From: Bacillus sp. FJAT-45350
Lineage (GTDB): Bacteria > Bacillota > Bacilli > Bacillales > NISU01
Direction: 5' to 3'
NCBI RefSeq assembly: GCF_002335805.1
Contig: NZ_NISU01000001.1
Coordinates: forward strand, 2,240,079 to 2,304,078
Length of the DNA: 64,000 bases
Position numbers and translations under genes: made by a program
Part shown: in pieces, positions 9,288-19,581 of the stretch
Layout: each line of letters opens with the position of its first letter
How positions within the stretch are numbered: the first letter of the stretch is position 1
The notes under the pieces: generated by a model
The model's database searches: none
What the model was told of the DNA's origin: nothing
What the model saw: the letters and a program-made list of their open reading frames with translations, nothing else

Positions 9288-10116
9288 TTCTATAGTTCCA
9301 CTCCTCGTTTGCATAACGTTCTTTTTCTATTAATCTAACGTGCTCCTCTTCTTCAACAGTTAACGTATACGGTTCAAGCTCGATATTTAGACCTTTTTCA
9401 AAACCTTTTTTAAAAGCTAACTTCGCTTCCTCAAGAGATAAAGGTATTTCTCTAAGTGCATTAATAGCTACTGCTTTATTTTTGAAATTACGCTGCATTC
9501 TTTCTCTTAACTTTTCGCTAGAGTAATTAAATAAATCAAAGAGCTTGTCCTCGTCTAGATCTAATATAATCGAACCATGCTGTAAGATTACGCCTTTCTG
9601 GCGCGTTTGAGCGCTACCAGCTACTTTTCTACCCTCAACAACTAACTCATACCATGATGGAGCATCAAAACAAACGGCAGAGCGAGGATTTTTTAATGCA
9701 TCCTTCTCTTCCTTTGACTTTGGAACAGCAAAGTAAGCATCTAATCCAACATCTAGAAACCCCTCAAGTATTCCTTGTGAAATAATTCGGTATGCTTCTG
9801 TCACACTACTTGGCATATTAGGATGCTCTTCTGAAACAATGACACTGTACGTTAATTCCTTATCATGTAGCACCCCTCTTCCACCTGTAGGCCTACGTAC
9901 AAAACCAAGACCATATGAACGAACCGCTTCCATATTGATTTCTTTTTCTACCTTTTGAAAATATCCAATTGATAACGTAGCAGGATTCCATCCATAAAAC
10001 CGAATCGTAGGTGGAATCTTACCTTGACTATGCCAGTCAAGTAATGCTTCATCTAAAGCCATATTATAAGAAGGAGAACAATCTCCAGAATCAATGTAAC
10101 GCCAAATTTCTTTCAT
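9283..10116 (-). CDS. lipM: Octanoyl-[GcvH]:protein N-octanoyltransferase LipM
   Basis: Cytoplasmic enzyme that transfers octanoate from acyl carrier protein to GcvH, the first step of lipoate assembly. The biotin/lipoate ligase fold is recognisable from [19 protein letters not shown] (about residue 75-93). The LipM cysteine nucleophile is visible in [13 protein letters not shown] (about 150), and KVAGSAQ and LQHGSI follow. At 277 residues it matches B. subtilis LipM (YqhM). Its nearness to the glycine cleavage genes is meaningful, since GcvH is its acceptor. Confidence 0.93.
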   Translation of the reverse strand: MKEIWRYIDSGDCSPSYNMALDEALLDWHSQGKIPPTIRFYGWNPATLSIGYFQKVEKEINMEAVRSYGLGFVRRPTGGRGVLHDKELTYSVIVSEEHPNMPSSVTEAYRIISQGILEGFLDVGLDAYFAVPKSKEEKDALKNPRSAVCFDAPSWYELVVEGRKVAGSAQTRQKGVILQHGSIILDLDEDKLFDLFNYSSEKLRERMQRNFKNKAVAINALREIPLSLEEAKLAFKKGFEKGLNIELEPYTLTVEEEEHVRLIEKERYANEEWNYRK

Positions 10117-10357
10117 TACTTCAACCTCATTTCTTTCTATTGAAAAGGAGTTGTAGAATATAATAAACAGGATTTCTATTAGGAACTACAATCATTTAGC
10201 CTTTTCTACTATCATTTTGTATAATTTGATTATCTTATTGAATAATATCGTTAGAAAGTATTCTGGTCAATTATCGTTGCTTCTTCGCTATTCAATGATT
10301 ATAATTTAATATAGTGTATGACATGATTGTAGTAGATAAAGGAGTGTTTGTAGGTTC

Positions 10358-10735
10358 ATGGAATTTATTTTATGGGGTATTCTTTTAGGTTTTATTATCT
10401 ATCTTATTGCTAAACGATTTATAACTCCAAAGTATTTAAAGGAGTTAAATCAAGAAGAGTTCAAAGCTGGCTATCGAAAAGCACAATTAATAGATGTGAG
10501 AGAGCCACGAGAATTTGAAGGTGGACATATTTTAGGAGCACGAAATATTCCGATGTCTCAAATGCGTCAACGTATGAACGAAGTAAGAAACGACCAACCT
10601 GTCTATTTGTACTGCCAATCTGGTTCTCGTAGTAAGCAAGCAGCTTCTTACTTAAAGAAAAAGCGTGGTTGTGAAGACTTAAATCACCTTAAAGGCGGAT
10701 TCAGAAAATGGGATGGTAAGATTAAGAAAAAATAA
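10358..10735 (+). CDS. yqhL: Membrane-anchored rhodanese-like protein YqhL
   Basis: One N-terminal transmembrane helix (residues 2-20), then a single rhodanese domain. The cysteine loop is YCQSGSRSKQAA (about residue 90), and LIDVREPREFEGGHILGARNIP is split by the normal domain order. It could act as a sulfurtransferase or redox sensor. The 125 residues and the position beside lipM/gcvP match YqhL. The AAAGGAGTG site is rather far (about 13 nt) from the ATG. Confidence 0.88.
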   Translation: MEFILWGILLGFIIYLIAKRFITPKYLKELNQEEFKAGYRKAQLIDVREPREFEGGHILGARNIPMSQMRQRMNEVRNDQPVYLYCQSGSRSKQAASYLKKKRGCEDLNHLKGGFRKWDGKIKKK

Positions 10736-10750
10736 TATGCTATATACAAA

Positions 10751-10780
10751 TAAGAGGGGGTCCAAGTGGACACCCTCTTA
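10751..10780. terminator. Bidirectional terminator yqhL/gcvPB
   Basis: Stem TAAGAGGG-GTCC / GGAC-CCCTCTTA with a tight AAGT loop and one bulged base on each side, between two convergent genes. Confidence 0.85.
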
Positions 10781-10790
10781 TTTGGTTTGT

Positions 10791-12248
10791 TTATTTACTA
10801 TAACGTAAGATCGGTTTACGAGCAGCAGTCGTTTCATCTAGACGACCAATTACCGTGTGATGAGGCGCTTCTTGAACAACCTCTGGATTCTCTTCTGTTT
10901 CTTTTGCAATTTGAATCATTGCATCAATAAATTCATCCAGTGTTTCCTTTGATTCTGTTTCTGTTGGCTCAATCATCATACATTCCTCAACATTTAATGG
11001 AAAGTAAATTGTTGGTGGATGATAGCCAAAGTCTAGTAAACGTTTAGCAATATCTAACGTACGAACTCCAAGTAATTTTTGACGTTTACCTGATAATACA
11101 AACTCATGCTTACAATGTTGCTTGTAAGGTAAGTCAAAGTGTGGTTCTAATCTTCTCATCATATAGTTTGCATTTAAGACAGCATATTCAGAAACTTTTT
11201 TTAATCCTTCCGCTCCCATAGTACGAATATACGTAAATGCACGAACATTGATTCCGAAGTTTCCGTAGTACGGCTTCACTCGACCGATTGATTGTGGACG
11301 ATCATAGTCAAATCCATAATGGTCACCTTTTTTTACTACTAATGGCTTCGGTAAATAAGGAATTAAATCCTTTTTCACCCCAACAGGTCCTGAGCCTGGA
11401 CCTCCACCACCATGTGGACCAGTGAATGTTTTGTGTAAGTTTAAGTGAACTACATCAAACCCCATATCCCCAGGTCTTGCAATCCCCAAAATTGCATTAG
11501 AGTTTGCACCATCATAATAAAGCTTTCCTCCAGATTCATGGACAACCTTCGCCATTTCAACAATATATTCCTCAAATAAACCTAATGTATTAGGGTTTGT
11601 TAACATGAGTGCAGCTACATCATCAGAAACTACCTCTTTTAAATGCTCTAGATCAACCATTCCATTTTCATCAGTACGTACTGTTACTGACTCAAATCCA
11701 GCAACCGTCGCACTTGCAGGATTTGTTCCGTGTGCTGAGTCAGGAACGATGACCTTCGTACGATGGAAGTCACCGTTTGCTTCATGGTAAGCGCGGATTA
11801 GCATTAATCCAGTCCACTCTCCATGAGCCCCTGCTGCTGGTTGAAGTGTTACTTCATCCATACCTGTAATTTCAGCTAAATCTTGCTGTAATTCGTACAT
11901 TAATTGAAGTGCACCTTGAACTTGGTTTTCTTCTTGATATGGATGGATGCTTGAAAATCCAGGATATCGAACAACATCTTCATTTATTTTCGGATTATAC
12001 TTCATCGTACAAGAACCTAATGGATAAAATCCAGAATCAACCCCATGATTTCTACGTGATAAAGCAGTATAGTGACGCATAATATCAAGCTCTGATACTT
12101 CTGGTAGCTCAGGCTCATTTTCACGTAAAAATTCAGCTGGAATTAATTCTTCAATTTTTTCTTCTGCAATATCTAACACAGGTAAGCTATGGCCAACACG
12201 ACCTGGTTTACTAATCTCGAATACAAGTGCTTGATCCTTCTCTAGCAT
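10791..12248 (-). CDS. gcvPB: Glycine dehydrogenase (decarboxylating) subunit 2
   Basis: PLP-carrying subunit of the P-protein, which decarboxylates glycine and passes the aminomethyl group to lipoyl-GcvH. The PLP lysine sits in [20 protein letters not shown] (about residue 272). [12 protein letters not shown] and [10 protein letters not shown] are also typical. The 485 residues match the Bacillus split P-protein. Its start overlaps the end of gcvPA by 7 nt, so translation is coupled. Last gene of the riboswitch-controlled gcvT-gcvPA-gcvPB operon. Confidence 0.96.
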   Translation of the reverse strand: MLEKDQALVFEISKPGRVGHSLPVLDIAEEKIEELIPAEFLRENEPELPEVSELDIMRHYTALSRRNHGVDSGFYPLGSCTMKYNPKINEDVVRYPGFSSIHPYQEENQVQGALQLMYELQQDLAEITGMDEVTLQPAAGAHGEWTGLMLIRAYHEANGDFHRTKVIVPDSAHGTNPASATVAGFESVTVRTDENGMVDLEHLKEVVSDDVAALMLTNPNTLGLFEEYIVEMAKVVHESGGKLYYDGANSNAILGIARPGDMGFDVVHLNLHKTFTGPHGGGGPGSGPVGVKKDLIPYLPKPLVVKKGDHYGFDYDRPQSIGRVKPYYGNFGINVRAFTYIRTMGAEGLKKVSEYAVLNANYMMRRLEPHFDLPYKQHCKHEFVLSGKRQKLLGVRTLDIAKRLLDFGYHPPTIYFPLNVEECMMIEPTETESKETLDEFIDAMIQIAKETEENPEVVQEAPHHTVIGRLDETTAARKPILRYSK

Positions 12249-13588
12249 ACGATCGCCCCCAACTCATTTACAAATGTGTCAATCTCTTCTTTTGTACGCA
12301 CTTCAGTTACTGCAATCAGCATATGACCTTGTAATTCAGAGTAATCCCTACCTAAGTCATAACCACCAATAAATCCTTTTTGTAGAAGCTCGTCATTTAC
12401 TTTTGAAACAGGTTTTCCGACATTCACGACAAATTCATTAAATGTAGGGTTAGCATAAACTACTGACAATCCCTTTTCTTTTAATGCTTTTTTTGCATAT
12501 GCTGCCTTCTGAACATTTTGTGTTGCCATTTCTTTGACACCTTTTTTCCCGATTGCCGTCATTGCAACTGAAGCTGCTAATGCATTTAACGCTTGATTAG
12601 AACAAATATTGGATGTTGCCTTTTCACGACGAATATGTTGTTCACGCGCTTGAAGTGTAAGGACGAATCCACGTTGACCATTTTCATCTGTCGTTTGTCC
12701 TACTAAACGACCTGGTATTTTACGCATTAATTTTGTTGTAGTAGCAAAATAGCCACAATGAGGTCCACCGAATTGTGGAGCAATACCAAATGGCTGTGCA
12801 TCCCCTACAACGATATCTGCACCAAATTCACCAGGTGGCTTTAATAACCCTAATGATACCGGGTTACTAGAAACGATAAACATTGATTTTTCAGAATGAG
12901 TTAACTTTTCAATTTCAGCTAGATTCTCGATTGAACCGAAAAAGTTTGGATATTGCACAATTACACAAGCTGTGTCTTTATCAAATTCGTTCTTCAATGC
13001 ATCAATATCTGTAACTCCGTCGGCCGTATCAATTTCCACAACCGTTAAGTTTTGTCCCTTAGCATTTGTTTTTAATACGTCACGTGCTTCGGGATGAACT
13101 GCTTTTGATACAAGAATTTTCTTTTTTTTCGTTTGACCACAGCTCATCATTGCTGATTCTGCTAGTGCTGTCGGGCCGTCATACATACTAGAATTGGCAA
13201 TATCCATTCCTGTTAGTTCACAAATCATTGTTTGATATTCAAAAATGGCTTGAAGCTCCCCTTGAGAAATCTCAGGTTGGTAAGGAGTATATGCTGTATA
13301 AAACTCTGAACGAGAAATAACATGATCAACAATTGATGGAATATAGTGTTCATATACTCCAGCACCTAAAAATGAAACCGCCTTTTGTAAATCTACGTTC
13401 TTGCTAGCTAACTCTTGAAAATATTTAATTAATTCAGGCTCTTTTAAAGCATCACTAATATTTAGTTGTCCTTTAAAGCGAATACTTTCCGGAATATCTG
13501 CAAATAACTCTTCAATTGATTGAACCCCTATTGCTTCTAGCATTTCTATTTGATCTTGCTCTGTCATAGGTAAGTAACGATGAGTCAT
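12242..13588 (-). CDS. gcvPA: Glycine dehydrogenase (decarboxylating) subunit 1
   Basis: Partner subunit of gcvPB in the heterotetrameric P-protein of the glycine cleavage system. It starts [17 protein letters not shown] and contains [27 protein letters not shown] and [14 protein letters not shown], all typical of the subunit, which lacks the PLP lysine. I prefer ATG 13588 (448 residues) over an adjacent TTG; AAGGGGG lies upstream. It lies between gcvT and gcvPB in one operon. Confidence 0.96.
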   Translation of the reverse strand: MTHRYLPMTEQDQIEMLEAIGVQSIEELFADIPESIRFKGQLNISDALKEPELIKYFQELASKNVDLQKAVSFLGAGVYEHYIPSIVDHVISRSEFYTAYTPYQPEISQGELQAIFEYQTMICELTGMDIANSSMYDGPTALAESAMMSCGQTKKKKILVSKAVHPEARDVLKTNAKGQNLTVVEIDTADGVTDIDALKNEFDKDTACVIVQYPNFFGSIENLAEIEKLTHSEKSMFIVSSNPVSLGLLKPPGEFGADIVVGDAQPFGIAPQFGGPHCGYFATTTKLMRKIPGRLVGQTTDENGQRGFVLTLQAREQHIRREKATSNICSNQALNALAASVAMTAIGKKGVKEMATQNVQKAAYAKKALKEKGLSVVYANPTFNEFVVNVGKPVSKVNDELLQKGFIGGYDLGRDYSELQGHMLIAVTEVRTKEEIDTFVNELGAIVC

Positions 13589-13625
13589 CAATAAATCCCC
13601 CTTGAATATGTTTTTTTCAATTCCC

Positions 13626-14717
13626 TTACTTTGCTCTTGAATAGAAAGGCGTCTTAACTACTTTTGCTTTTAGGCGTTTTTTACGAACCTGTACCTCAAC
13701 CTCTGTACCAACTTCTGTATAGTCAATATCTAGTAACGCAAGACCTACATTTTTCTTTAATGTTGGTGATTGAGTCCCTGTCGTTACTTCTCCTATTTTT
13801 TTCTCACCACTGTACACCTCATAATGAGTACGTGGGATCCCTTTATCTATCATTTCAATTCCAACTAGCTTTCTTTGTAAACCCTCTTCTTTTTGACGTT
13901 TAAGGGCTTCTTTTCCAATGAAGTCAGCCTCCTTATCAACCTTAACAGCAAAGCCAATACCTGCTTCTAATGGTGTAATGTCTTTTGTAAGTTCCTGACC
14001 ATACAAAGGTAATCTAGCTTCAAAACGAAGAGTATCACGAGCACCTAAACCACAAGGTACAACTTCCTCATCCTTCATTATAGCTTGCCATAAATTTGAT
14101 GCCTCATCTTCATTACAATAGATTTCAAATCCATCTTCCCCTGTATATCCTGTCCTAGACACTAGAGAACTTACCCCAGCAATAACTACTTCACTTTTAA
14201 ATTTAAAAAACTTGATTTCACTTAAATCTGTCTCAGTTAGACGTTGTAATACTTCCTCTGCCAATGGACCTTGAATTGCTAATTGAGCAATTTCTTCAGA
14301 ACTATTTTTCACTGTTACACTGCCTGTTATATGTGACTCAAGCCACTCAATATCTTTTTCTATATTTGATGCATTAATTACTAGTAAATAATCTTCGTCC
14401 GCTCGTTTGTAAACAAGTAAATCGTCTACAGTTCCACCATCCTCATAGCACATAGCTGTGTATTGAGCTTGACCATCCTTCAATTTAGAAACATCGTTTG
14501 TAAGCATTCTTTGTAAAAATGAAAGGGCACCTGGACCTGTTACATCTACTTCACCCATATGAGAAACATCAAACAAACCTACTTTTGTACGTACTGCTTC
14601 ATGCTCTTCTTTAATGCTTGAAAATTGCACTGGAAGATCCCATCCACCAAAGTCAATTGTTTTACCACCATGTTCCTTATAAAGGTCAAATAAAGGTGTT
14701 CTTTTTAAATCTGACAA
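13626..14717 (-). CDS. gcvT: Aminomethyltransferase (glycine cleavage T-protein)
   Basis: Transfers the methylene group from aminomethyl-lipoyl-GcvH to tetrahydrofolate and releases ammonia. Family motifs include [11 protein letters not shown] (about residue 23), [10 protein letters not shown], the catalytic-aspartate region MLTNDVSKL and [14 protein letters not shown]. The length of 363 is usual. Translation starts at TTG 14717 after TAGGAG. First gene of the operon; its leader holds the glycine riboswitch. gcvH is not in the window, as in B. subtilis where it is elsewhere. Confidence 0.96.
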   Translation of the reverse strand: MSDLKRTPLFDLYKEHGGKTIDFGGWDLPVQFSSIKEEHEAVRTKVGLFDVSHMGEVDVTGPGALSFLQRMLTNDVSKLKDGQAQYTAMCYEDGGTVDDLLVYKRADEDYLLVINASNIEKDIEWLESHITGSVTVKNSSEEIAQLAIQGPLAEEVLQRLTETDLSEIKFFKFKSEVVIAGVSSLVSRTGYTGEDGFEIYCNEDEASNLWQAIMKDEEVVPCGLGARDTLRFEARLPLYGQELTKDITPLEAGIGFAVKVDKEADFIGKEALKRQKEEGLQRKLVGIEMIDKGIPRTHYEVYSGEKKIGEVTTGTQSPTLKKNVGLALLDIDYTEVGTEVEVQVRKKRLKAKVVKTPFYSRAK

Positions 14718-14836
14718 ATAAATCGCTCCTAACTTTTAAGTAAAATAGTTTAATGAATTTTTACACAAGTTACTATTTTTTTCAAAAGACTATATTTTAT
14801 AGATTAATTTCAGCTAATTTTGATTAATCTATATAA

Positions 14837-14883
14837 AAAAAGACAGAGAAGTACATACTAAATAAAAGCATGTTCTTCTCTGT
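14837..14883 (-). terminator. Expression-platform terminator of the glycine riboswitch
   Basis: Stem ACAGAGAAG / CTTCTCTGT (14843-14883) followed on the minus strand by a run of T. Its left arm uses the last bases of the second aptamer (GGACAGAG), so glycine binding can compete with terminator formation. Confidence 0.85.
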
Positions 14884-15078
14884 CCTGATACCAGAAAGTT
14901 TCTTCTTTATTGATTCAATAAAGAATGTCTTCGTGGGTGGTTCTAGTAAACGTAATACTAAAACTCTCTCCAGAGGTGCGTCGAGCAAGAGTCTTTTTTG
15001 CCTGAGAGATTCGCTTATCGCTTGCTCCTTCGGCGCCACAATCACGAACATTGTAGTCTCTCCCCTTGCTTTCATTCG
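14876..15078 (-). ncRNA. Tandem glycine riboswitch
   Basis: Leader of gcvT. Read on the minus strand, aptamer 1 shows GGGGAGAGACT, GCGCCGAAGGAGCAA, ATCTCTCAGGCAAAA and CTCTTGCTCGACGCACC. The linker CTCTGGAGAG leads into aptamer 2, with CCACCCACGAAGAC, AAACTTTCTGG and CAGGACAGAG. This order and spacing match the cooperative two-aptamer class known upstream of gcvT in B. subtilis. In aptamer 2 the usual AAAGGGG is replaced by CACGAAG. Glycine should switch the operon on by preventing the downstream terminator. Confidence 0.95.
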
Positions 15079-15194
15079 CTTATTTACTATTTTTTAATAG
15101 TTTTCTCACGTTTGAGTATACTATTTATATTAATATCCTACCAATTGATTAGAATAAAGGCAACATTAATTTTTTCAGGAAAGGATGATTAGCC

Positions 15195-16883
15195 ATGAAA
15201 ATAGAAATAAATTTTTCTAAATCGTGGCAAGACGAATTTTTAAAAAGAATTGATGAAGACGGACCGTGGGCAAACTGGGAAACATTTAAATTAGCTTATG
15301 AGGCTGAACAGCACCTATCCATTCCTGATTTCCAAGGATTACAAGCTCCTAAGCATTTATCAAACTTACAGCCCTATCCTCATCAAATTGAAACTGCTAA
15401 TACAGTGATAGAAACGATGAATGGTAAAGCCATTCTAGCAGATGAAGTTGGTCTTGGAAAAACAATTGAAGCGGGCCTTATCCTAAAGGAATATATGATT
15501 CGTGGATTAGTTAAGAAAGCTCTTATCCTTGTGCCAGCTTCTCTAGTATCCCAATGGAGCTATGAATTAAATCAAAAATTCTTTATTCCTGCTGTTCCTC
15601 AGAGAAAGACATATGTCTGGGAACAGTGTGATGTAGTTGTTGCTTCTATTGATACAGCAAAACGTCCACCTCATCGGGAAATTGTTCTAGAGCAAGATTA
15701 CGATTTAATTATTATCGACGAAGCTCACAAACTAAAAAATCCTAAAACAAAAAACTATGAATTCATAAAAACATTAAAAAAGAAGTTCTGTCTCTTATTA
15801 ACAGCTACTCCTGTACAAAATAAGCTGGAAGAAATCTTTAATCTCGTTTCTTTATTAAAACCTGGTCACTTAGGTGATATCACTAGTTTTGAAAAGGCCT
15901 ATCGCTCAAATAAGCGCTCACCTAAAAACGAAGAGCAGTTACGAGAGCTCGTTAATAAAGTAATGGTTAGAAATCGAAGAGAAGAAACAGGAATTGAATG
16001 GACAAAACGTATTGTTGAAACTGTTCCTATCACCTTTTCTCGAGAGGAACGTACTTTATATGATGCAATTACAAATTTAAAATATGATGAAAATGTCCGA
16101 ACAAACCATTTCTCACTACTAACTCTCCAACGTGAGGTTTGTAGTAGTCGTGAGTCTGCGTTCATGACGTTAAAAAATATGATTGATAAATCTCAAAAGG
16201 AAGGCAATACAATTCCTGTAGCTGAGAATTTAATGGAGATGATTGGTAACATCTCAACAAACTCGAAGGCTGAAAAAGCCCTTGAGATAATCAAAGGCAT
16301 AGACGGTAAGGTCATTATTTTTACCGAATATCGTGCGACCCAATTATATTTACAATGGTTTTTAAAGCAACATGGTATTTCATCAGTTCCATTCCGTGGT
16401 GGATTTAAACGAGGAAAGAAAGATTGGATGCGACAGCTCTTTCAAAACCATGCACAGGTGCTAATCGCAACCGAAGCAGGTGGTGAAGGGATCAACTTAC
16501 AATTTTGTAGTCATATTATTAACTATGACTTACCTTGGAATCCAATGCGTATCGAGCAGCGTATCGGACGTATCCATCGTTTAGGACAACAGCAAGATGT
16601 ACGTATTTATAACTTTGCTGTGGAGGATACAGTTGAACAGTATATTCTCAAATTACTCTATGAAAAAATTAGCCTCTTTGAAAGTGTTATTGGTGAATTG
16701 GATGATATACTCTCAAAACTTGAGTTACCATCACTAGAAGAGCATGTAAGTGATATTTTCTTAAACTCCGACTCAGAAGGAGAAGTACGTGTGAAAATGG
16801 ACCACTTATCTGCAATTATTAACCAAGTTGCTGAAGAGGAAAAGGAGGAACAACAAACAGATGCAACAGCATCAAATTCATAA
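15195..16883 (+). CDS. yqhH: SNF2-family DEAD/DEAH-box helicase YqhH
   Basis: Swi2/Snf2-type ATPase of the RapA-like kind, 562 residues, probably a DNA or RNA-polymerase remodelling motor. The two RecA-like halves are intact: Walker A ADEVGLGKTIEAG (about residue 85), DEAH box IIIDEAHKLKNP (about 175), LLLTATPVQNKLEE, then FTEYRATQ, ATEAGGEGINLQ and the motif VI region MRIEQRIGRIHRLGQ. AGGAAAGGATG precedes the ATG. It is divergent from the gcv leader and overlaps yqhG, as in B. subtilis. Confidence 0.92.
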   Translation: MKIEINFSKSWQDEFLKRIDEDGPWANWETFKLAYEAEQHLSIPDFQGLQAPKHLSNLQPYPHQIETANTVIETMNGKAILADEVGLGKTIEAGLILKEYMIRGLVKKALILVPASLVSQWSYELNQKFFIPAVPQRKTYVWEQCDVVVASIDTAKRPPHREIVLEQDYDLIIIDEAHKLKNPKTKNYEFIKTLKKKFCLLLTATPVQNKLEEIFNLVSLLKPGHLGDITSFEKAYRSNKRSPKNEEQLRELVNKVMVRNRREETGIEWTKRIVETVPITFSREERTLYDAITNLKYDENVRTNHFSLLTLQREVCSSRESAFMTLKNMIDKSQKEGNTIPVAENLMEMIGNISTNSKAEKALEIIKGIDGKVIIFTEYRATQLYLQWFLKQHGISSVPFRGGFKRGKKDWMRQLFQNHAQVLIATEAGGEGINLQFCSHIINYDLPWNPMRIEQRIGRIHRLGQQQDVRIYNFAVEDTVEQYILKLLYEKISLFESVIGELDDILSKLELPSLEEHVSDIFLNSDSEGEVRVKMDHLSAIINQVAEEEKEEQQTDATASNS

Positions 16884-17655
16884 TTACTTAGAGCGGTATT
16901 TTATTTCAAACGAGTGTCAAATTATTGATAATGAATCAGGACATCTCCATGTTCAGTTATCAATTGATATGGATAAAGCACTTATGAATCGTCCCTTTTA
17001 TTGGCATTACTTAGAAAAGACTGGTGGCACACCACAACCAATGAAAATGACATTAATTACAGACCCAGAAAAAGTATCAGAAGATAAAAAAGGGGAGATT
17101 ATTCACTTTGGCTCTCCTAGATTGCATCAAATCTTTCAATCAACGAAAGAATTAGGTGGTGTCATCCGCCTTTATGAAGATGTACCCGCAAATGGACAGC
17201 AATCCACCCCATTACAGCCGTGGATTTGTATAAATGTCAAAATCTCTTATCAGTGTGATCGAAAAAAGGATGTAACGTTATCACTGGGTTTGAATCTAAT
17301 TAATGGACAAATTGTCCCTGGCTTCTTTGAGAAGCTTATAGAAAAAAACTTAACGCCTAAAATTCCTGACTTTTGCTTTACGCTCTCTCCTCTTATTACA
17401 CCTAAGAGTGGACTAATTCGTTTGGAGCGTATAATAGAAACCTATATCGAGGAACAGGACGATGATTGGGCGCAAGCTGCTAGAGAACGTTGGGACGAAG
17501 ACCTACAGTTATTAAACCGATTTTATGAAGAGAAAGAGGAAAAACCAGAAAGTTATTACACTGAAAAAGAAGCTCTAAAGAGTCAATATGAGCCAAAGAT
17601 TATTGCCTCAATCATTAATGGTGGTATGTTTTATTTACAACAGAAAGTTTTTTAG
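16861..17655 (+). CDS. yqhG: YqhG family protein, partner gene of yqhH
   Basis: Conserved Bacillus protein of unknown function, 264 residues, soluble and rather acidic, with the N-terminal pattern MQQHQIHNYLERYF and a C-terminal coiled segment ending in the helix IIASIINGGMFYLQQKVF. I start at ATG 16861 because AAGGAGG lies 12 nt upstream; this leaves a 23-nt overlap with yqhH. Translational coupling suggests both products act together. Confidence 0.88.
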   Translation: MQQHQIHNYLERYFISNECQIIDNESGHLHVQLSIDMDKALMNRPFYWHYLEKTGGTPQPMKMTLITDPEKVSEDKKGEIIHFGSPRLHQIFQSTKELGGVIRLYEDVPANGQQSTPLQPWICINVKISYQCDRKKDVTLSLGLNLINGQIVPGFFEKLIEKNLTPKIPDFCFTLSPLITPKSGLIRLERIIETYIEEQDDDWAQAARERWDEDLQLLNRFYEEKEEKPESYYTEKEALKSQYEPKIIASIINGGMFYLQQKVF

Positions 17656-17657
17656 GA

Positions 17658-17763
17658 ATTATGAATTATGGGTTATGAGTTACGATAGAGAAATTAGTAA
17701 CATTCACTCATGAAGTCTATTAATTTTTTACAATTCATAACTCAAACCTCATAATTCATAATT
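17658..17763. repeat. Inverted pair of AATTATGAATTATG repeats
   Basis: The left copy (about 17660-17687) and right copy (about 17734-17763) carry AATTATGAATTATG and GAGTTA(C/T)GA in opposite orientation around a roughly 45-nt centre. The block lies between the yqhG stop and the yqgW terminator. It could fold into a cruciform; no coding sense is visible. Confidence 0.6.
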
Positions 17764-17764
17764 A

Positions 17765-17797
17765 AAAAAATCCTGCTCGTATAACGAGCAGGATTTT
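17765..17797. terminator. Terminator between yqhG and yqgW
   Basis: Near-perfect stem AAATCCTGCTCGT / ACGAGCAGGATTT with an ATA loop, with A and T runs on its two sides, so it can work in both directions. Confidence 0.9.
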
Positions 17798-17812
17798 TCC
17801 CTTCACAACTGA

Positions 17813-17989
17813 TTAAAATGCTGAACCGGTTGTAATAACATCGAAAAGAGTCATAACACCAAACCAGCCGAATACTGCTAGCGAAAGACCAGCAAAACCA
17901 ACTGCAAAGAAGTTCTTTGTTTTTAAACTTTTTAATAATCCAAATGCACAAAAAATAGCTACTAAGATCATATTGATTGCCATAAACAT
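17813..17989 (-). CDS. yqgW: DUF2759 (YqgW-like) small membrane protein
   Basis: Short gene of 58 residues. The product has two hydrophobic helices, beginning MFMAINMILVAIFCAFGLL and ending TLFDVITTGSAF, with KSLKTKN between them. This is the pattern of the DUF2759/YqgW family; its function is unknown. A strong site (AAGGAAAGGGGGAG) precedes the ATG at 17989; an in-frame ATG two codons later is also possible. In B. subtilis yqgW is also next to yqgX. Confidence 0.82.
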   Translation of the reverse strand: MFMAINMILVAIFCAFGLLKSLKTKNFFAVGFAGLSLAVFGWFGVMTLFDVITTGSAF

Positions 17990-18142
17990 GGGCGACTCCC
18001 CCTTTCCTTATGTAAAAGATCATAACCCAGAGATTATCATTACTTATTATAAACTTCTCTGAGGAAAGTTTCATCATAAAAATTTGACAGAAATAGAACA
18101 GAAACGTATCCTCAATAATAGCTTGGGCGATTTTCTTTTATT

Positions 18143-18670
18143 TTACTCTCTTTCACCACTTTTGTCGAGCCAGTTTCTTATTTCGCACCTCTTCTCTTGG
18201 AAGCTAATACCGATTTTATAAGCCTTTGCATAACCACTCATTAAATCTTCTTTTTGTTTGTCCACAAAGTATATCTCTTCGTCTTTAAAGTCTACCGCAA
18301 TTAAGTCTTCCTCAATCTGATAAATAGCCATCTTTATCTGCTCTTCTTCTCCTTCATTTATGACGAAACAAGAAGTCTGGTCGGCAAACAAAAAATAGTT
18401 ATCATTTTCTGTTTTAAAGCCATAATCTAAAAACGCGTCTTCTAGCTTAGGTACTTCTATTTGAAATAATTGATGATTAGATTCGAGTAATTTCTTCTCA
18501 CCTAGAAAGTTTCCTAAACGAGTAGCCTCTTCTTCTGTTTGAACAATGAATAATTCAACATCATCATCAACAATCGAAACTATCTCATAGATTGATTGGA
18601 ATAATGGTTCTAACTCCTCTGTCGATAAACACTCGAACGACTTCATCTCCACCCCATAGCAAATATTCAT
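18143..18670 (-). CDS. Hypothetical acidic protein
   Basis: I do not recognise the family. The 175-residue product is soluble, strongly acidic (many Glu/Asp) and has no membrane segment or clear motif; it ends in a basic stretch EKRCEIRNWLDKSGERE. Start choice: AAGGGG lies upstream, with ATG 18676, GTG 18673 and ATG 18670 all in frame; 18670 has the best spacing. It is divergent from yqgX. Codon use looks like that of its neighbours, so it is probably a real native gene. Confidence 0.65.
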   Translation of the reverse strand: MNICYGVEMKSFECLSTEELEPLFQSIYEIVSIVDDDVELFIVQTEEEATRLGNFLGEKKLLESNHQLFQIEVPKLEDAFLDYGFKTENDNYFLFADQTSCFVINEGEEEQIKMAIYQIEEDLIAVDFKDEEIYFVDKQKEDLMSGYAKAYKIGISFQEKRCEIRNWLDKSGERE

Positions 18671-18765
18671 CACCATGTACCCCTTTTTATAGAGTTTTCT
18701 ATTTTTGATTCCAAACTATAATAAGTGTAAAATAAGATTGAATTGGATGCAATGGAGGAGATTAG

Positions 18766-19401
18766 ATGAATTGGACACAAATACCTTTGGGACCGTTACA
18801 AACAAATGCCTATATCCTTATGAACGATAAAAAAGAAGTCGTTATTTTTGATCCAGGTGGCAATGGGCCTGAATTAAATGCTTGGTTAAAAAAAGAAGAC
18901 CTAAAACCTATCGCTATTTTACTAACTCATGCTCACTTCGATCATATCGGTGCAGTTGATGATGTTCGTGACGAATGGAATGTAGAGGTCTACATACACG
19001 AAAACGAACAAGATTGGTTAGGTGATGCAAGCAAAAATGGCTCAGGTCGTTTTTTAGGCAATGATGCCATTGAAATTAAAGATGCAGATCATCTTATTTC
19101 AATGGAAGGCACGTTAACTATCGGTAATTTCTCGTTTGAAGTATTTGAAACACCTGGACACTCTCCTGGTAGTGTCTCTTTCTATGTAAAAGATGAAGGT
19201 GTTGTATTCTCAGGTGACGCACTTTTTGCTAACAGTATCGGTCGAACTGATTTACCAGGTGGAAATCATCAACAATTAATTAACAGTATTAACGAAAAGT
19301 TAATGGAATTACCAGAAGATACGATTGTCGCTAGTGGACACGGTCCAACAACGACAGTAGGTAAAGAAATGGACTCAAATCCTTTCTTAAACGGATTTTA
19401 A
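18766..19401 (+). CDS. yqgX: Metallo-beta-lactamase-fold hydrolase YqgX (glyoxalase II-like)
   Basis: Small MBL-fold hydrolase of 211 residues with two metal sites: the motif LTHAHFDHIGAVDD (about residue 55-65), further His in TPGHSPGSVSFY, metal Asp in FSGDALF and SGHGPTTT near the end. It resembles hydroxyacylglutathione hydrolase but is shorter, so a glyoxalase II-like thioesterase role (in Bacillus perhaps with bacillithiol) is inferred. GGAGGAG precedes the ATG. Confidence 0.88.
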   Translation: MNWTQIPLGPLQTNAYILMNDKKEVVIFDPGGNGPELNAWLKKEDLKPIAILLTHAHFDHIGAVDDVRDEWNVEVYIHENEQDWLGDASKNGSGRFLGNDAIEIKDADHLISMEGTLTIGNFSFEVFETPGHSPGSVSFYVKDEGVVFSGDALFANSIGRTDLPGGNHQQLINSINEKLMELPEDTIVASGHGPTTTVGKEMDSNPFLNGF

Positions 19402-19430
19402 GATTAGTTGTTCGACATGTAAGAACAAAT

Positions 19431-19527
19431 GGGGTGTCCCAAAAGGTAAAAAACGACCTTTTTGGAACGAGGCCGCTGAAAAAATGTGATTTTCACTTTT
19501 TCAGCGGCCTCGTTTGGGACACCCCTA
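19431..19527. repeat. Nested palindrome: hairpin inserted in a terminator arm
   Basis: Outer arms GGGGTGTCCC / GGGACACCCC enclose a small AAAGGT..ACCTTT hairpin and a second palindrome (19466-19514, AACGAGGCCGCTGAAAAA / TTTTTCAGCGGCCTCGTT). The pentamer TTTGG occurs on both sides of the inner palindrome (19461-19465 and 19513-19517). It lies just after yqgX and may terminate it. Confidence 0.7.
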
Positions 19528-19581
19528 TATTTTTAACGACTATTAGATACATTACCCTTCAATTAACTGGAATTAGGAACA

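Noticed and set aside
14824-15075. 83-codon minus-strand frame upstream of gcvT
   Set aside because: It lies entirely within the glycine riboswitch; the apparent peptide is the translation of the aptamers, which are conserved as RNA.
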